Assembly (NCBI GenBank): GCA_932294295.1
Contig: OW028584.1
Location: 27,613,970-27,677,969 of the forward strand
Source of the DNA: Alitta virens
Lineage: Eukaryota; Annelida; Polychaeta; Phyllodocida; Nereididae
Length of the DNA stretch: 64,000 bases
Reading direction: 5' to 3'
In this document: piece by piece, positions 45,230 through 56,519 of the stretch
Numbering within the stretch: position 1 is the stretch's first letter
Layout of the letters: each line of letters opens with the position of its first letter
Program-made: the position numbers and the translations under genes
Notes under the pieces: model-generated
Databases searched by the model: none
What the model saw: only the letters and a program-made list of their open reading frames with translations
What the model was told of the DNA's origin: nothing

Positions 45230-45835
45230 TATATAGCATCACTTGCCCATCACAGTGTGAAAGTTGCTCTGCAGGACTGGCCTTATTGTCACTGCAGGGG
45301 GACACCTTGCAACAACAGCCTGCAGTCGATAATTTGCAATAATTTGCAGGGAGGCTATGATGAATGATGAGAGATGGGAATTTAATCACTTTTTCTCTGA
45401 CTGCTGTTGACACTAAAGGGGTTTAATGGCACTGTTCGGGTACAGTTTCTTAGGAATATTATCAGTATTGGAGACGATAATAATACCTTTGACATAATTG
45501 ACCATTAATGCAACAGAACCTTGCTCATGGTTTGGGTGGCAAAATTGTACTATTCACATCTAACCAGAACTAAATATGGGTTTCACTTGGCACAAGGAAG
45601 GGTATTGCAAGTGCCAATTATCAGGTCAGTTGCTATGGTTACCTTAATTGGATCAATGTGCTTTTGGTCATTTTGCTGTTTTTCTCTTGTGGTGATGTTA
45701 GTAACGGAATTGTTGTTGTCAATACTATTGTGGTAAAACTGGATCACCCTGAAGAACGCTTTATCGGCAGATTGGGCAATTCATTTCAATGAATATAGCA
45801 TTGTATTTTTACTACTGGTCTCAATATATAACCAT

Positions 45836-45960
45836 GCAGCTGAGGGATGCAGATGTAATGATGAGATGATAAAGTTGGAGTCCACACCATGTTACACATT
45901 TGCCCCGAACATTTTCTTGCCTTAGCGTCTCATACAATTTATCTCACGGGTGATCCAATC
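45836..45960 (-). mobile_element. family A SINE, internally deleted
   Basis: GATGTAATGATGAGATGATA, GTTACACATTTGCCCC, then a jump to GCGTCTCATACAATTTATC. It lies just upstream of the family B SINE at 45999. Confidence 0.72.
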
Positions 45961-45998
45961 ACAAATGGAAATCAGTCTGATGTCATCTTGTGTGAGGT

Positions 45999-46181
45999 AG
46001 GGTGGGGGCCTAGCTCAGAGGTAGCGCTCTGGGCTTCCAACCACTGGGTCCCGGGTTCGATTCCCGGCCGAGCCTAAGTTGGATGGCTGTTTCATACTTC
46101 ATCTCATTGCCATGGTCTCTGCCTGTCTTAATTAGCCCAACTGGTGCAGAAATACAGGACATAAAGCCCTAATCACACACA
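45999..46181 (+). mobile_element. tRNA-derived SINE, family B, with target duplication
   Basis: The head has a Pol III A box (TAGCTCAGAGG) and a perfect B box (GGTTCGATTCC, 46054-46064). It resembles tRNA-Gly, with an anticodon loop CTTCCAA containing TCC. The body contains GGATGGCTGTTTCAT and TAATTAGCCCAACTGG and ends TAAAGCCCTAATCACACAC. It is flanked by a perfect 15-bp duplication, CATCTTGTGTGAGGT (45984-45998 and 46182-46196). Confidence 0.93.
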
Positions 46182-46859
46182 CATCTTGTGTGAGGTCGAA
46201 TCTGATGTTGTACTGTTTTATTTAGCACAAGGATTTGACGTTTTGCATTCTAACGATTAATGTCAACTTATCTGGTGTCAAATTCCTTACTGCCCTATTA
46301 GGATTCTTGCTCCCCGGAGTTCACCAAGACCCTCTCCTGCCAAAAGCCTGATTGAGGGTCTTACATCAAGAATGGGAGGAAGTATAAATGGTGCATAGTA
46401 TCAATATTGTTAATGGTAACAGCACTGGGCATGGTAGTAGCAAAAATCCTTGTACGACCTTTAGTGGCAAGAGTAGGTCCTAATAGTTATATCAGTAGCA
46501 GAGTCGGTATAGTAATTTAGTACATGGAGGGGGTAAGGAAGCTTGGCCTCTCCAACCATGGGCCTTGTTTGCTGCGAAAAGTACCTCAACTTCCACAATA
46601 GTACATTGTAACAATACAAAAAGTGTGAAATGAGGCCTATGTCTCCAAAAAATCATGGAATTCCATAAAATGTGCCTTGGACCAAATTAACATTTGAGCA
46701 CTGAATTATATCCAAAACTTGGAAGCTAAAATCTTTCTACAGTTCACAACACAGTCAAAACATAATCCATCCTCTTTGTATTTTGTGCATTGAGACAAAT
46801 TAGGCAGAGAGCACTGAGTAAGGTGTGAAGTGCTTGCGAGGATAATTGTCGGTTGTGAT

Positions 46860-47110
46860 TGTTCTCTGAGAACGAGGCTGTCAGCCATTATCCATTTTGG
46901 CGCCAAAATCTGTCTGTTGACACTCGGCCTGTCAAATTCACTCTACTCCCACCTCTGTTAGAGTGGAGAGGGTATTACCGACCAAATGGCCCTCAGGGTT
47001 GTCACGAAAAATCCTCATTTAGTTGCGGAGTGTTGCGCAGATTTGAGAAGGGGTGGAGTGAGGGTGAATTAGGACAGCTAGACTGCACAAGAGACAGACA
47101 GATTTGGAGA
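46860..47110. promoter_or_regulatory. GC-richer patch with a perfect E2F-like palindrome
   Basis: TTTTGGCGCCAAAA at about 46895-46908 is a perfect 14-bp palindrome. The patch is open for 101 codons on the plus strand from 46859 but shows no recognisable protein family or exon borders, so regulatory DNA is more likely than coding. Confidence 0.35.
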
Positions 47111-47884
47111 GAGATAGACAGAATGCTTGGCTTAATGGTTAAGTACCCACTGATCTGGCTCTAGTTACTTTAAAGATGACATTGTGTTGAGGACAATTAA
47201 GACATGTCCACAGTGCATGCATGCCAAAATCAGTAATATGTCTACATCATATGGCCCGCACTACATCATTGCCACAACCCCTGGAATTATAACCAAAGTT
47301 ATACTCCACTTGGACTGTTTTCCTATTGTTCCTGAGCGGGCAATAACCAACGAAAATGTTAGTTAAATCCCTACCGAGTGCAAACTGAACTTGTTTTGCG
47401 TAAGAAAGGCAGTAAAAACAAATAAACAAACAAATTAGTAAATATACCAAAGTTAGTTATATCCCCAAGTGGACTTCGGCGTCGGGACACCAACAAAAAT
47501 GTTAATTAACTCCCTCCTTTTACTAATAAGTGTGACATAGTGTTTTTACAAGAGCATTGTCTCTATATGGAAACATTGGATAAGTTTAAAAACATTGGTG
47601 CTGTGCCATTACAAAATACTAGCTTTGCAAAAAGTCTGAGATTTGCAAGCAAGGGAACTCAATTAGTCCCTGAATCTTTCAGTGATCTGAGTGTGAATTT
47701 CTGTGTACGACAATTTTAGATACTCTTTGCTTACAATGATTCAATAAATTTATGTGATTGTAAATTGTTTAATGTGATATGATTATATTACTCAAACTTT
47801 GTACCAATGGTGTATAAATAAAGATTATATATATAATACATACTGTTTTATTGTACTGGACTGTCACAATGCTATAAGTACTGC

Positions 47885-48187
47885 ACGTCTGAGTATCTGA
47901 AGCTTAGCCAGTGTATATGCACGACTAACCAAAAAAGAGATGATAAATCGATGAGGCTTTGGGTCCATACCAAATTTACCCCACTGGTGGGGTATTTTAC
48001 TTGCCTAAACATAGACACTGAGTACAAGGCACCTCTAATTTAACGTCTCATGTGATCTAAATCGAGCTGAGATGTAGCTCATGAAGGGTGTCCGGCTGGG
48101 AACCCATGCCCTTAACAGGAACCAGCTAGTGTAGGCCTTATATTATCAAACCAATGTCTTAACCACTAGGCCTCTCAGCCACTCAGG
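47885..48187 (-). mobile_element. tRNA-derived SINE, family A, flanked by a family B insertion
   Basis: Reverse orientation with TCTGAAGCTTAGCCAGT, CATAGACACTGAGTACAAGG, TTTAACGTCTCATGTGATC, ATGTAGCTCATGAAG and the head TCTTAACCACTAGGCC. The family B SINE begins right at its head end. Confidence 0.85.
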
Positions 48188-48374
48188 GGGGCGGGGGCTT
48201 AGCTCAGAGGTTGCGCTCTGGGCTTCCAACCGCTGGGTCCCGGGTTCGATTCCCAGTCGTGCCTATGTTGGATGGCTGTTTCATCCTTCGTCTCATTGCC
48301 ATGGTCTCTGCCTGTCCTAATTAGCCCAACTGGTGCTGAAATACAGGACGTAAAGCCCTAATCACACACACACA
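48188..48374 (+). mobile_element. tRNA-derived SINE, family B, inserted beside a family A SINE
   Basis: Same structure as the copy at 46.0 kb, including the Gly-TCC-like head, B box at 48243-48253 and a (CA)n tail. It is flanked by a perfect 14-bp duplication, CTCAGCCACTCAGG (48174-48187 and 48375-48388). The left duplication overlaps the head end of the minus-strand family A SINE, so this copy landed at the edge of an older SINE. Confidence 0.93.
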
Positions 48375-48437
48375 CTCAGCCACTCAGGAGCATTCCAAAG
48401 TTAAATAGTGGATTTTCCAGAAAACATCTAGACATTT

Positions 48438-48449
48438 CCACTAGGTGGC
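48438..48449 (+). promoter_or_regulatory. CTCF-core-like site
   Basis: CCACTAGGTGGC, identical to the 38.6 kb site. The flanks differ, so the pair is not obviously a repeat. Confidence 0.45.
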
Positions 48450-49927
48450 TACTAGCAGAATGGTGCAATCCTATTGGTTGCATATCTTCCCGCTCCAGAT
48501 TCGGATTGGTTGAAGCAAGAGTGGCCCAAGTAGCAGTATTTCTAGCGCAGTTTAATGTATATTTGATGCTTTGTATTTTGATGAATTTAAGTACTTTTAT
48601 TACCTTCCTGTTCAATAAACAGGAGATTCAGGAAATCTTAGTCAATTTGTTCACGGGGTAAAATTTCTTTGTTCTTATGTATACACTTTTTTAGCTTTCT
48701 GTTTTTATGTAATTTGTGTTATAATATTGCACATTCTTGTACGAATTAAATAGCAACAGTGCCGCAACATTAATCTTATTCTGAAAAGCAAATTGAGTAA
48801 TAACAGAAGAAGGCAGACTTATGAGCTGTCACATTTTGAGGCATTCTGTTGAAATAGTTTAGCAATGTTCACAGAGATGGTCTTAGTAGTGAGGCAGCCT
48901 TAAAGTGAGTCTCACTGTAGATTGGCAGTTCGCTTTTCTATAATGGACCCTCCCAGGTTATTCCATGATGGATGTAAGACAGCGATGTAATATGAGAAAC
49001 CCATTCAGCAATTATATGAATATTAAGGATGCTCTGATAAGGAATATTAAATAAAGAGAAAAGCCCTGTCGCTTGTGAAGATCTCATGTCTCTGTTGTAA
49101 TGCAAGGAGACATACTAGAAGCCGCTGTTTTTGTGAGCACTATATGTGTTCATGTGATTTTTCCTTTTATTCTTCAGTTACGTATTGAATTAAAACGCAC
49201 AAGGGTTAGAATGAATTAAATTTGAATTAAAATTGAACTTGAATGAGAGCGTTTTGTATTTCTCAATATTTGTTTGGTAATGTACATTCAACTATTTGTA
49301 CTTTAAGTCATATACGATATCATACAACAATGCAAATAAGGTGATTTTTTTAAAAATTAAGTTGCAGAAATAGCAAGTCAAATAATGATAATTATTATGC
49401 CGGGCATAAATTATGAAATGTTTATTTAACAATAACATACATGAGCACGTATTCTTCTACATCAAAAATTTTTGTCCAAATGCTACAAACTTCAGAATAG
49501 CTTGCACATCACCACAGCTAGAGTTGTTAGCATGCCATAGTCCTACACTGGGAGCAGTTGTTTTCACACTTGTTCAATGTATTTTGACAGGGAGCAGCAA
49601 TTAACACTGCAAAAATCCAACGCATAACCCTTTGGGGAAAAATTGTCTCACTTGGATAATTAACATTTATGATCTGTAGATCTGAACGATTTGTAATTGC
49701 GTTTTCCCCACTAGACTGTGCAAAGGGTTAACAGGACTGAGTGTTCACAATATCATGTTACAGCCAGAATTTTCAAAATAGAATGCTAGATTAGGAGCAG
49801 GAATTTTTTTATTAGCACTGCAAGCAAATAAAGAAGTTGCAAAAAGAAAAAGTAGACAATGATTGATCGAACACTTTAGATCTATTTGTAATGTTGTTTT
49901 ATCCCAATGGTATTTCTCTATATGTAT

Positions 49928-50104
49928 GTCGTTCGGATGAGACGTTAAATTGGTGGTCCCTTGTACTCAGTGTCTACGCTGACGCAAGTAAAAGATCCGC
50001 CCATGGGGTAAATGTGTAACATGGGTGGACTACTCCTCTCTCTCACCTCATTAATCAACCCTCGATAGTGGCAAGAACATGCCTTAGAGGGCTGCACTTT
50101 CAAC

Positions 50105-50149
<45 letters not shown>

Positions 50150-50152
50150 GCA
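49928..50152 (+). mobile_element. family A SINE, partial, with (CTAT)n tail
   Basis: TACTCAGTGTCTACGCTGAC and CCCATGGGGTAAATGTGTAA are shared with family A, but the 3' end differs (CTCGATAGTGGCAAGAACAT) and runs into about 10 CTAT units at 50108-50150. It may be a subfamily with its own tail. Confidence 0.65.
50107..50152. repeat. (CTAT)n microsatellite
   Basis: About ten uninterrupted CTAT units at the 3' end of a SINE-like sequence. Confidence 0.95.
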
Positions 50153-50644
50153 TGTGAATTTCATTTAGTATTTTGTTCATCAATGTTTCTGTCCAGTCAT
50201 TTCTATTATCATTATTGTTACTTTTATTAATCTTAAAATATTTTATTTACTTGATAAATTGTAATCGGTGACTCAGAGGATTTCAGCCTACCTTTAAACG
50301 CCTGCGTGGCCTCTCGATAGCGGTCTTAAGACCTTAGAGAGGCCTCCCACACATAGAGAAAAACACATTTTAAATATTTATTTACTTGTTTATTTGTCTA
50401 TTTGTCTATGTATGTTTCAAACAATGTCTGTATATCAAATGTGTGTCTCTTTGTGTAAATAAATGTCTTTGTCTGTCTTTGTCTGTCTGTCTATCTACCT
50501 ATCTACATATCTGCTACTTCTATAATTGAGGCAGTTGACAGGGTTGTAGGTGGGTGAAACGGACTTTACTTCCCATCTTTTTGCACCAGATAGGCTGAAA
50601 GGCGAATGATGAAGCAACCTTCCAACGTAGGTCGCTGATAGGAC

Positions 50645-50890
50645 AGCATCCAGAGGCAGATGTAATGAGGTGATAAGGTTTGGAGCCCTTGCCATGTTAT
50701 ACATATTTACCCAGTAGAGGTGGGGTCTTTTGCCTGCCTCAGGATAGACACTGAGTACAAGGCACTGCCAGTTTAACGTTTCATGCTAAGAAGATCCAGG
50801 TTTGATATTTAGCTCTGGAATAGTTCTCAGGCTGGAATTCGAATTCAGGACCTTCACAGGAGCTAGTGCCTTAACCACTAAACCACCCAA
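50645..50890 (-). mobile_element. family A SINE, near full-length
   Basis: Contains CCAGAGGCAGATGTAATG, CTCAGGATAGACACTGAGTA, a reversed B box (GAATTCGAATTCAGGACC) and the reversed head GCCTTAACCACTAAACCACC. Confidence 0.82.
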
Positions 50891-51564
50891 TATAGTCTAT
50901 GAAGAGCATGCAGCAAAATATTATATATCTCGCAAACTGTACGTCAAAAATAGTTGTTACGAAATACGAAAGATACATTTTTTTTCCTCAAATTCATATA
51001 TTGTGTGGATTTTATTAGAATTACATGAATTTGAACTACTAATTCAATCCAAATACCCCAGGTATAAAATACTGACCAATTGAATACACACAAGCTACAT
51101 AATCTTCATCAGGTGTAGCTCTTGTGAGGACTACAGTCATTGACAGCTAGATAGACAGCCTGAAAGACACTATATTGACAAATATCCAGTTAAGTGATCT
51201 TGTGGCAGCCATCTTGGGACCACCCCATTGCATTATGGGATTGAGGTGACAAGAACAGCCCCACAGTGAAGGACAGACTCATGCTTGATTAGTTCTTCAG
51301 TTAAGTGACCCTTTTGAAAATGTAGAAAATACCGTACTGTCTTGAATACAAGCCGGGGTAAATATATTTTAGCCAAGAAATTGCAATCAGTGCTTAGATC
51401 AAAATAAGTCAGTCAATTTCAGTTTTGAAGCAAATATATCTCCCATCGGTTATATGTGAAAAATAGCATGGATGCAAAGTGTAACATCTCATCATTATGT
51501 CTGTCCCTGTAGGGTAACAAAAATTGACTCAGTTTCAGGCCAGTGGCATTGAGACACGTACTGT

Positions 51565-54500
51565 ATCAAATGGTTGGAGTATTGCTAAATTTATGTGTAT
51601 AATTATCAACTTATTAACTTATTTTTGAGCATTGCTAACATTTATATTCATCAGAAAACAAATGTTATTTTATGAAAAACTTTATTGAATTTGAATTGTG
51701 ACTATAATTTCGAAGCAACAATAGAATATAAAGCATTTCACAATCGTATCTTCTTGTTTGCCTTGACTTTAGATTGAATCAAAATTGACAAAAGTGTAAT
51801 TGCGTCATTATTCAAATGTAATTATCTCCCACTTTAGCCATTATTGGGAGAAGTCAAGTTTATGTAATTTGTGAGCGGATGACACAAAACTAATATTGCA
51901 CCAGATGGTATGGGGCAACAGCTGCTGCTTTGCCCTTTACCCCTACAAATGTTTTACCCCTTTTTGTCAAAATTGTAATTTACCCCTCTAGTTAAAATTC
52001 ACCCAACACCCTAGTGATTACACCATCCAGCAGCCAATCAGAGGCTTCTATTTTGGCACGTGATTACGCAAGCAAATCACGGATTCCTAATTACGGGTCC
52101 GCAAAGTAGCAGACGCACCAAAAGGCCGTCCAGAAAAAAGCCCCACAGATAGCGGACTGCTTGACAGTTTTCAATTTAGCGGCTTTTATTGTATGCTGTT
52201 CATCTTGATTAGATAAGAATAAATTAAAGGTTGTCATCTAGGTTAGACAGATTTTTAAATTCGGACGATAGATAGAATCTATCTCTAGAATAATCTGATT
52301 TTACCAAATACATACTTGGTAAACGTCTTATTTTATGCAAATAAATTGCTGCCTACATCGGATTTTTTTAAATATAATGACCGCATACAATCTTTAAATA
52401 GTGAAAATAAATGTGACATAGATTCTTATAATAAGTATGCAATATATTTTGATTTCTTTTAATGTAACAATTCTCACATAAATTTTTTTATATTTTAAAT
52501 AGTACTTTTTTAACTTCACCAAAAGTAGTGTACTTTTGTCAAAATCAAGATATTATTTTACTAAAAGTTTTAGTATTACAATTCTCTAATATAATTAAAA
52601 TGTTTTCTTCAAGAATTCCAGATTAAATATTTCTATCCGGTGGAGTGGCTATCCCACTCACCATATTGACCTATTAGTGTTGAGTGGCCGAATTGCTTTG
52701 TCACAATTGACCATTGGTCATCTGGACCACAGCATGGTCAGTCGGACTCCCCCAGGGGACTGGTGGTCAGGGCTTTTCAGGCTGACCATTGTCCAGTAAT
52801 GTCCAGTTGTAATTACTCGAATACTAGAGTCAAGAGTCAGTTGGTCACTGCTGCATTCTAGGGCTACTTGCTCACTTGCCTTAGGCTCTCAGTTTGAGGA
52901 TTCTAAGATGGGTTAATTCTAGAGTTTTATTTGTATATATTTTTTTTTTTGCAGTTTAATTAAAACTGACATATATTATATTGGCCTGGTATTGGCAACA
53001 CTTTTCGAGGAGTTTGTAATTCTTTTTTTGCTGCATTTATTTATTTGTTATCTTTATTTTCTAATTATATGGCATAAAAAACTAAAACAACATCTTAACA
53101 TCATGTACAATATTATACAACTATTGCACAATGGCGAGTGCAATATCAGTTTTAATGGCACCTGAACAACCGATATTGCACGAGGAGTAGCCTTAATTCA
53201 CACATTTTAATAATGGTGGTAGAACATTATGCTAGTTTGGTTTGAATAACTATAAAAACAAAATCACTCTGAATTAATAAAATCTGAATTATGAAAGTTG
53301 AAAACTGATTAATCTAAGAAATAATAAAAAATGTACAATTTTCAATAACGTCCTACACATTATATTCCTCATATTGCACAACATACAAACACTCGTACAG
53401 ACCTTCCAAAGACCCCATTTCAACCCCCCCCCCCCCCCGTTCCTTTTGTCCACCCCCTGGGGTTAAATTGAGTGTTCTATCACAACCTCCTTACCTAGAG
53501 GGCACCACCATCGTAAGGGGTAAATCATTGGCCAAATGTTTACAGTATTACGCAGGATTATGGCATTGCCACATACTATGAGGTCAGGGGTTCGAACTTT
53601 ACCAGAAGATAAACCTCATTGAAGAACTTCATGGTATGCCAATATGGTGACATCACTGACATTACCAGTTGGTTACCAGATCACATTTCTTTTTATGTCA
53701 TCTTTTCATGTTGATATCTTACGTGAGTGTTATGTAATGTCAACATTAAAATGCTACATGGGAATGGAAATGTGATTGTTGTCTTTTGATGTTTCGGGCA
53801 GAAGGAAATTGGTTTTGTAAGTAATTCACATGTTATAATATTTACCTAAAAACTATTAAAATCTTCTTTTTTTTTTTGCTATTTTGCTCCTAAATTTTTG
53901 GTAGGGTATGTTATGATATTCAGTAAAAGCTCAATTTTTTTTAAGCCAGTACTATCTGCATCTAATTCCAAACAGTGGAGATTTCTTTTCTTTTTAGATT
54001 GTAACAATTACATATTTTATTTCTCTTAAACTAATTCTAAGTTCCCAGAAATGTTTATGTTTTCATTTTGAACTAAAATTAATGCTGTCACGAAAAATGA
54101 CAGCAGAGATTATTTTAACCCAGATGTCAGTCTTATGAATTAGTACTACTTTGCAGCAATTTACTACAACTGCAATCAACAATTTTCGCGTCTTGTTGAG
54201 GGGCTCTTGTCTTGGCGCTTTATGTTTCATGATTGTTACAGTGTACTGGATCATCTATATGGATAGCCTCTTATCCCACGGTAAACTCTTAAATGATGTC
54301 ATGAGCACCTGTTTTCTGGCAGTTAACCTAGGTTGTGTTCTGTACCGTATTATTTCGAATAGAAGCCGGGGCACTATCAGAAATGTATCGTGATTAGATT
54401 CTAGAGGGCAGTAATATTAGATTAATCAGGTGTGACGTAATTTGTAATGTGGACAAAAATGATTTTATTCATTATATCTCGGTAAAAAATTATACAGGCC

Positions 54501-54957
54501 TTATCATAAAATATTAAATTTCGAAATTTGTTATCACCCCATTACGGTAGCTGGAATAAACATCAACATTTTCAAGGAAATATCTACTTGATCCTGTTTT
54601 CATGCCATTTTCATACCATTTATTATTCCAACCTACCCGATCTTGTTACCTGCCCTACTGAGCTGTCACTACCCCTGCTGACTACCCATGCTGGGTAGTA
54701 GTGCCTACCCTGTCATGGTGGAACATGTTTCACGCAAATAGTTCTTTGATCCATCAGAAGTTTTTGCACTCAACATTGCATGCATTGCAACATTACAAGT
54801 GAATTTACAAAACACACTTTTAGTTTTACATTGAATTTATGAATAATATCACACAGTATGGTGGTGGTCCTATTATTCTTAAACATAACAGGAATATATA
54901 TTTATTGATCCAATAAATTGGTATCTGTCTGTAAACTTTACATTAATGCAGTTTTGT
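51565..54957. other. AT-rich intergenic, no gene seen
   Basis: A C tract at 53424-53437, a T/A-rich stretch at 52920-53080 that may be an old retroelement tail, and a tRNA-like fragment (GGGGTTCGAAC, near 53588). No exon supported. Confidence 0.55.
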
Positions 54958-55150
54958 TGTGACAAATGGTGTAGTGGTTACAGTAGTAATTAGCTCTTCT
55001 GTAGGTCCTGGGTTTGAATTCTGAATGAGGAAAATATAGTAACCTGTGGCTTATTGGGTAAAACCATTGGCTAGTTACCAAAGTGTAGCATGGTGTGGAC
55101 TCCAAGCCTATCATCTCATCATGGTGTGTGCCTCTGGAAGCTGGACCTAG
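54958..55150 (+). mobile_element. family A SINE, shortened
   Basis: Head GGTGTAGTGGTTACAGTAGT with TGGGTTTGAATTC, then TAGCATGGTGTGGACTCCAA and CATCTCATCATGG. Confidence 0.72.
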
Positions 55151-56285
55151 TACTCTATAGTCCAAGATCATGCATGGACAATGGAATCAACACATCATAT
55201 ATGCACCGTGCTAACCTTTTCTACTCAAATTGAACCTAAAACTCCAGAAGTCCCCAAAATACACATTAGCCACTAAGCCACTCAGCTGTGTAACTCATTA
55301 ATTTGGACACCAAATTCCGATTTCGTCTCTGTTATAGTTTGACAGGCAAATTCTATTGTGTCCATAGATTCTACAGTTATCACCACCACAAGGGAGCAAT
55401 GACAATTTAGCTCCACAAATACAAATGATTGGATATTCTGCAATTTGGAGGTGAGAGCAACAATGGGTTGGATTGGTAAAATGACCCAATCATACCCTAG
55501 CAAACATTGTCAAACAATTTCGGCATATTTAAAGATCGCTTGCAATATGAATTTAAGTGAAATGTACATGAAATCTGTAACGTAATAACAAAAACATATA
55601 CATTAAGAATAGAGCTGTAGAGAAATAATCTATAAACAGTGATTAGTCTTGGAGAAAAATTAAGATATTTTATTGATTTAATTTTGCAGATACAACCGTT
55701 GAAATTTTATTTCATATGCTCAATATTACTTGATTCCCTATTCAGGCTACTATTAATTTCTGGTATTGCTTAATTTAACTTATCATATTTTGTGAATATG
55801 CTTATAGTTGCTGAAGTGACTGAAGGTATTACCCATGAATTTAAAATCTATTTTCATTGAAAAACTACAAATATATACTGAGGTTTAATTGGTTTTCCTT
55901 AAAGTGACTGTACCAGATTCATTGTATATTGGTAATAAATGGATGTATGAATTGAAATTCCCTGGCCACATTTTAAGAGCACATGCCAATCAACTGACCT
56001 GAGTTGAATATTAATTAAATGTATTTGAATGTATTGCCTACAACTAAATACTAGGTTTAATATATTTTCACAATTCTTTCTGCTCTATGTTCTATATGCA
56101 TACTGTGCATGAGATGTGCCGTTTTGATCCCAAATGATCCATTCTAAATGATGACACCCGATCCAGTCTCCTTTCCCAGGGCAGTGATCAGACTGACTAC
56201 AAACATGAATACAGTCAACCCCTGCTGTTGTGACTATACTTCAGCCATAAAACACTGTCATATCAAATATAACCTATGTTGCTGT

Positions 56286-56515
56286 CAATTTATTTATATA
56301 TTTCAACCCCCAAAATTGGGGAACAAGATATATACAAAATATACGGTGACGTAAAATCGTGGTAAAAACACCAGAGATAAAAACGATGTAAAATTACATG
56401 GTGTAGCACTGATTATATTAATTGCGTATTCTTAAAATGCCTTTTATAGCAAAATAAAATATTCATCCGACCATGGTTTAATGTAATTATCATGAAATAG
56501 TAAATAATTAAGTCT
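56286..56515 (-). repeat. dispersed repeat D, copy 2
   Basis: Partner of the 19.4 kb copy, collinear over about 220 bp with scattered substitutions and small indels. The minus strand ends GGTTGAAATATATAAATAAA. Confidence 0.8.
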
Positions 56516-56519
56516 TTCT

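Noticed and set aside
45999..46075. tRNA-Gly-like sequence
   Set aside because: A and B boxes are present, but it is the head of a SINE with body, tail and target duplications, not a free tRNA gene.
54151..54393. 80-codon ORF with a hydrophobic segment
   Set aside because: No family resemblance, no splice borders, ordinary base composition.
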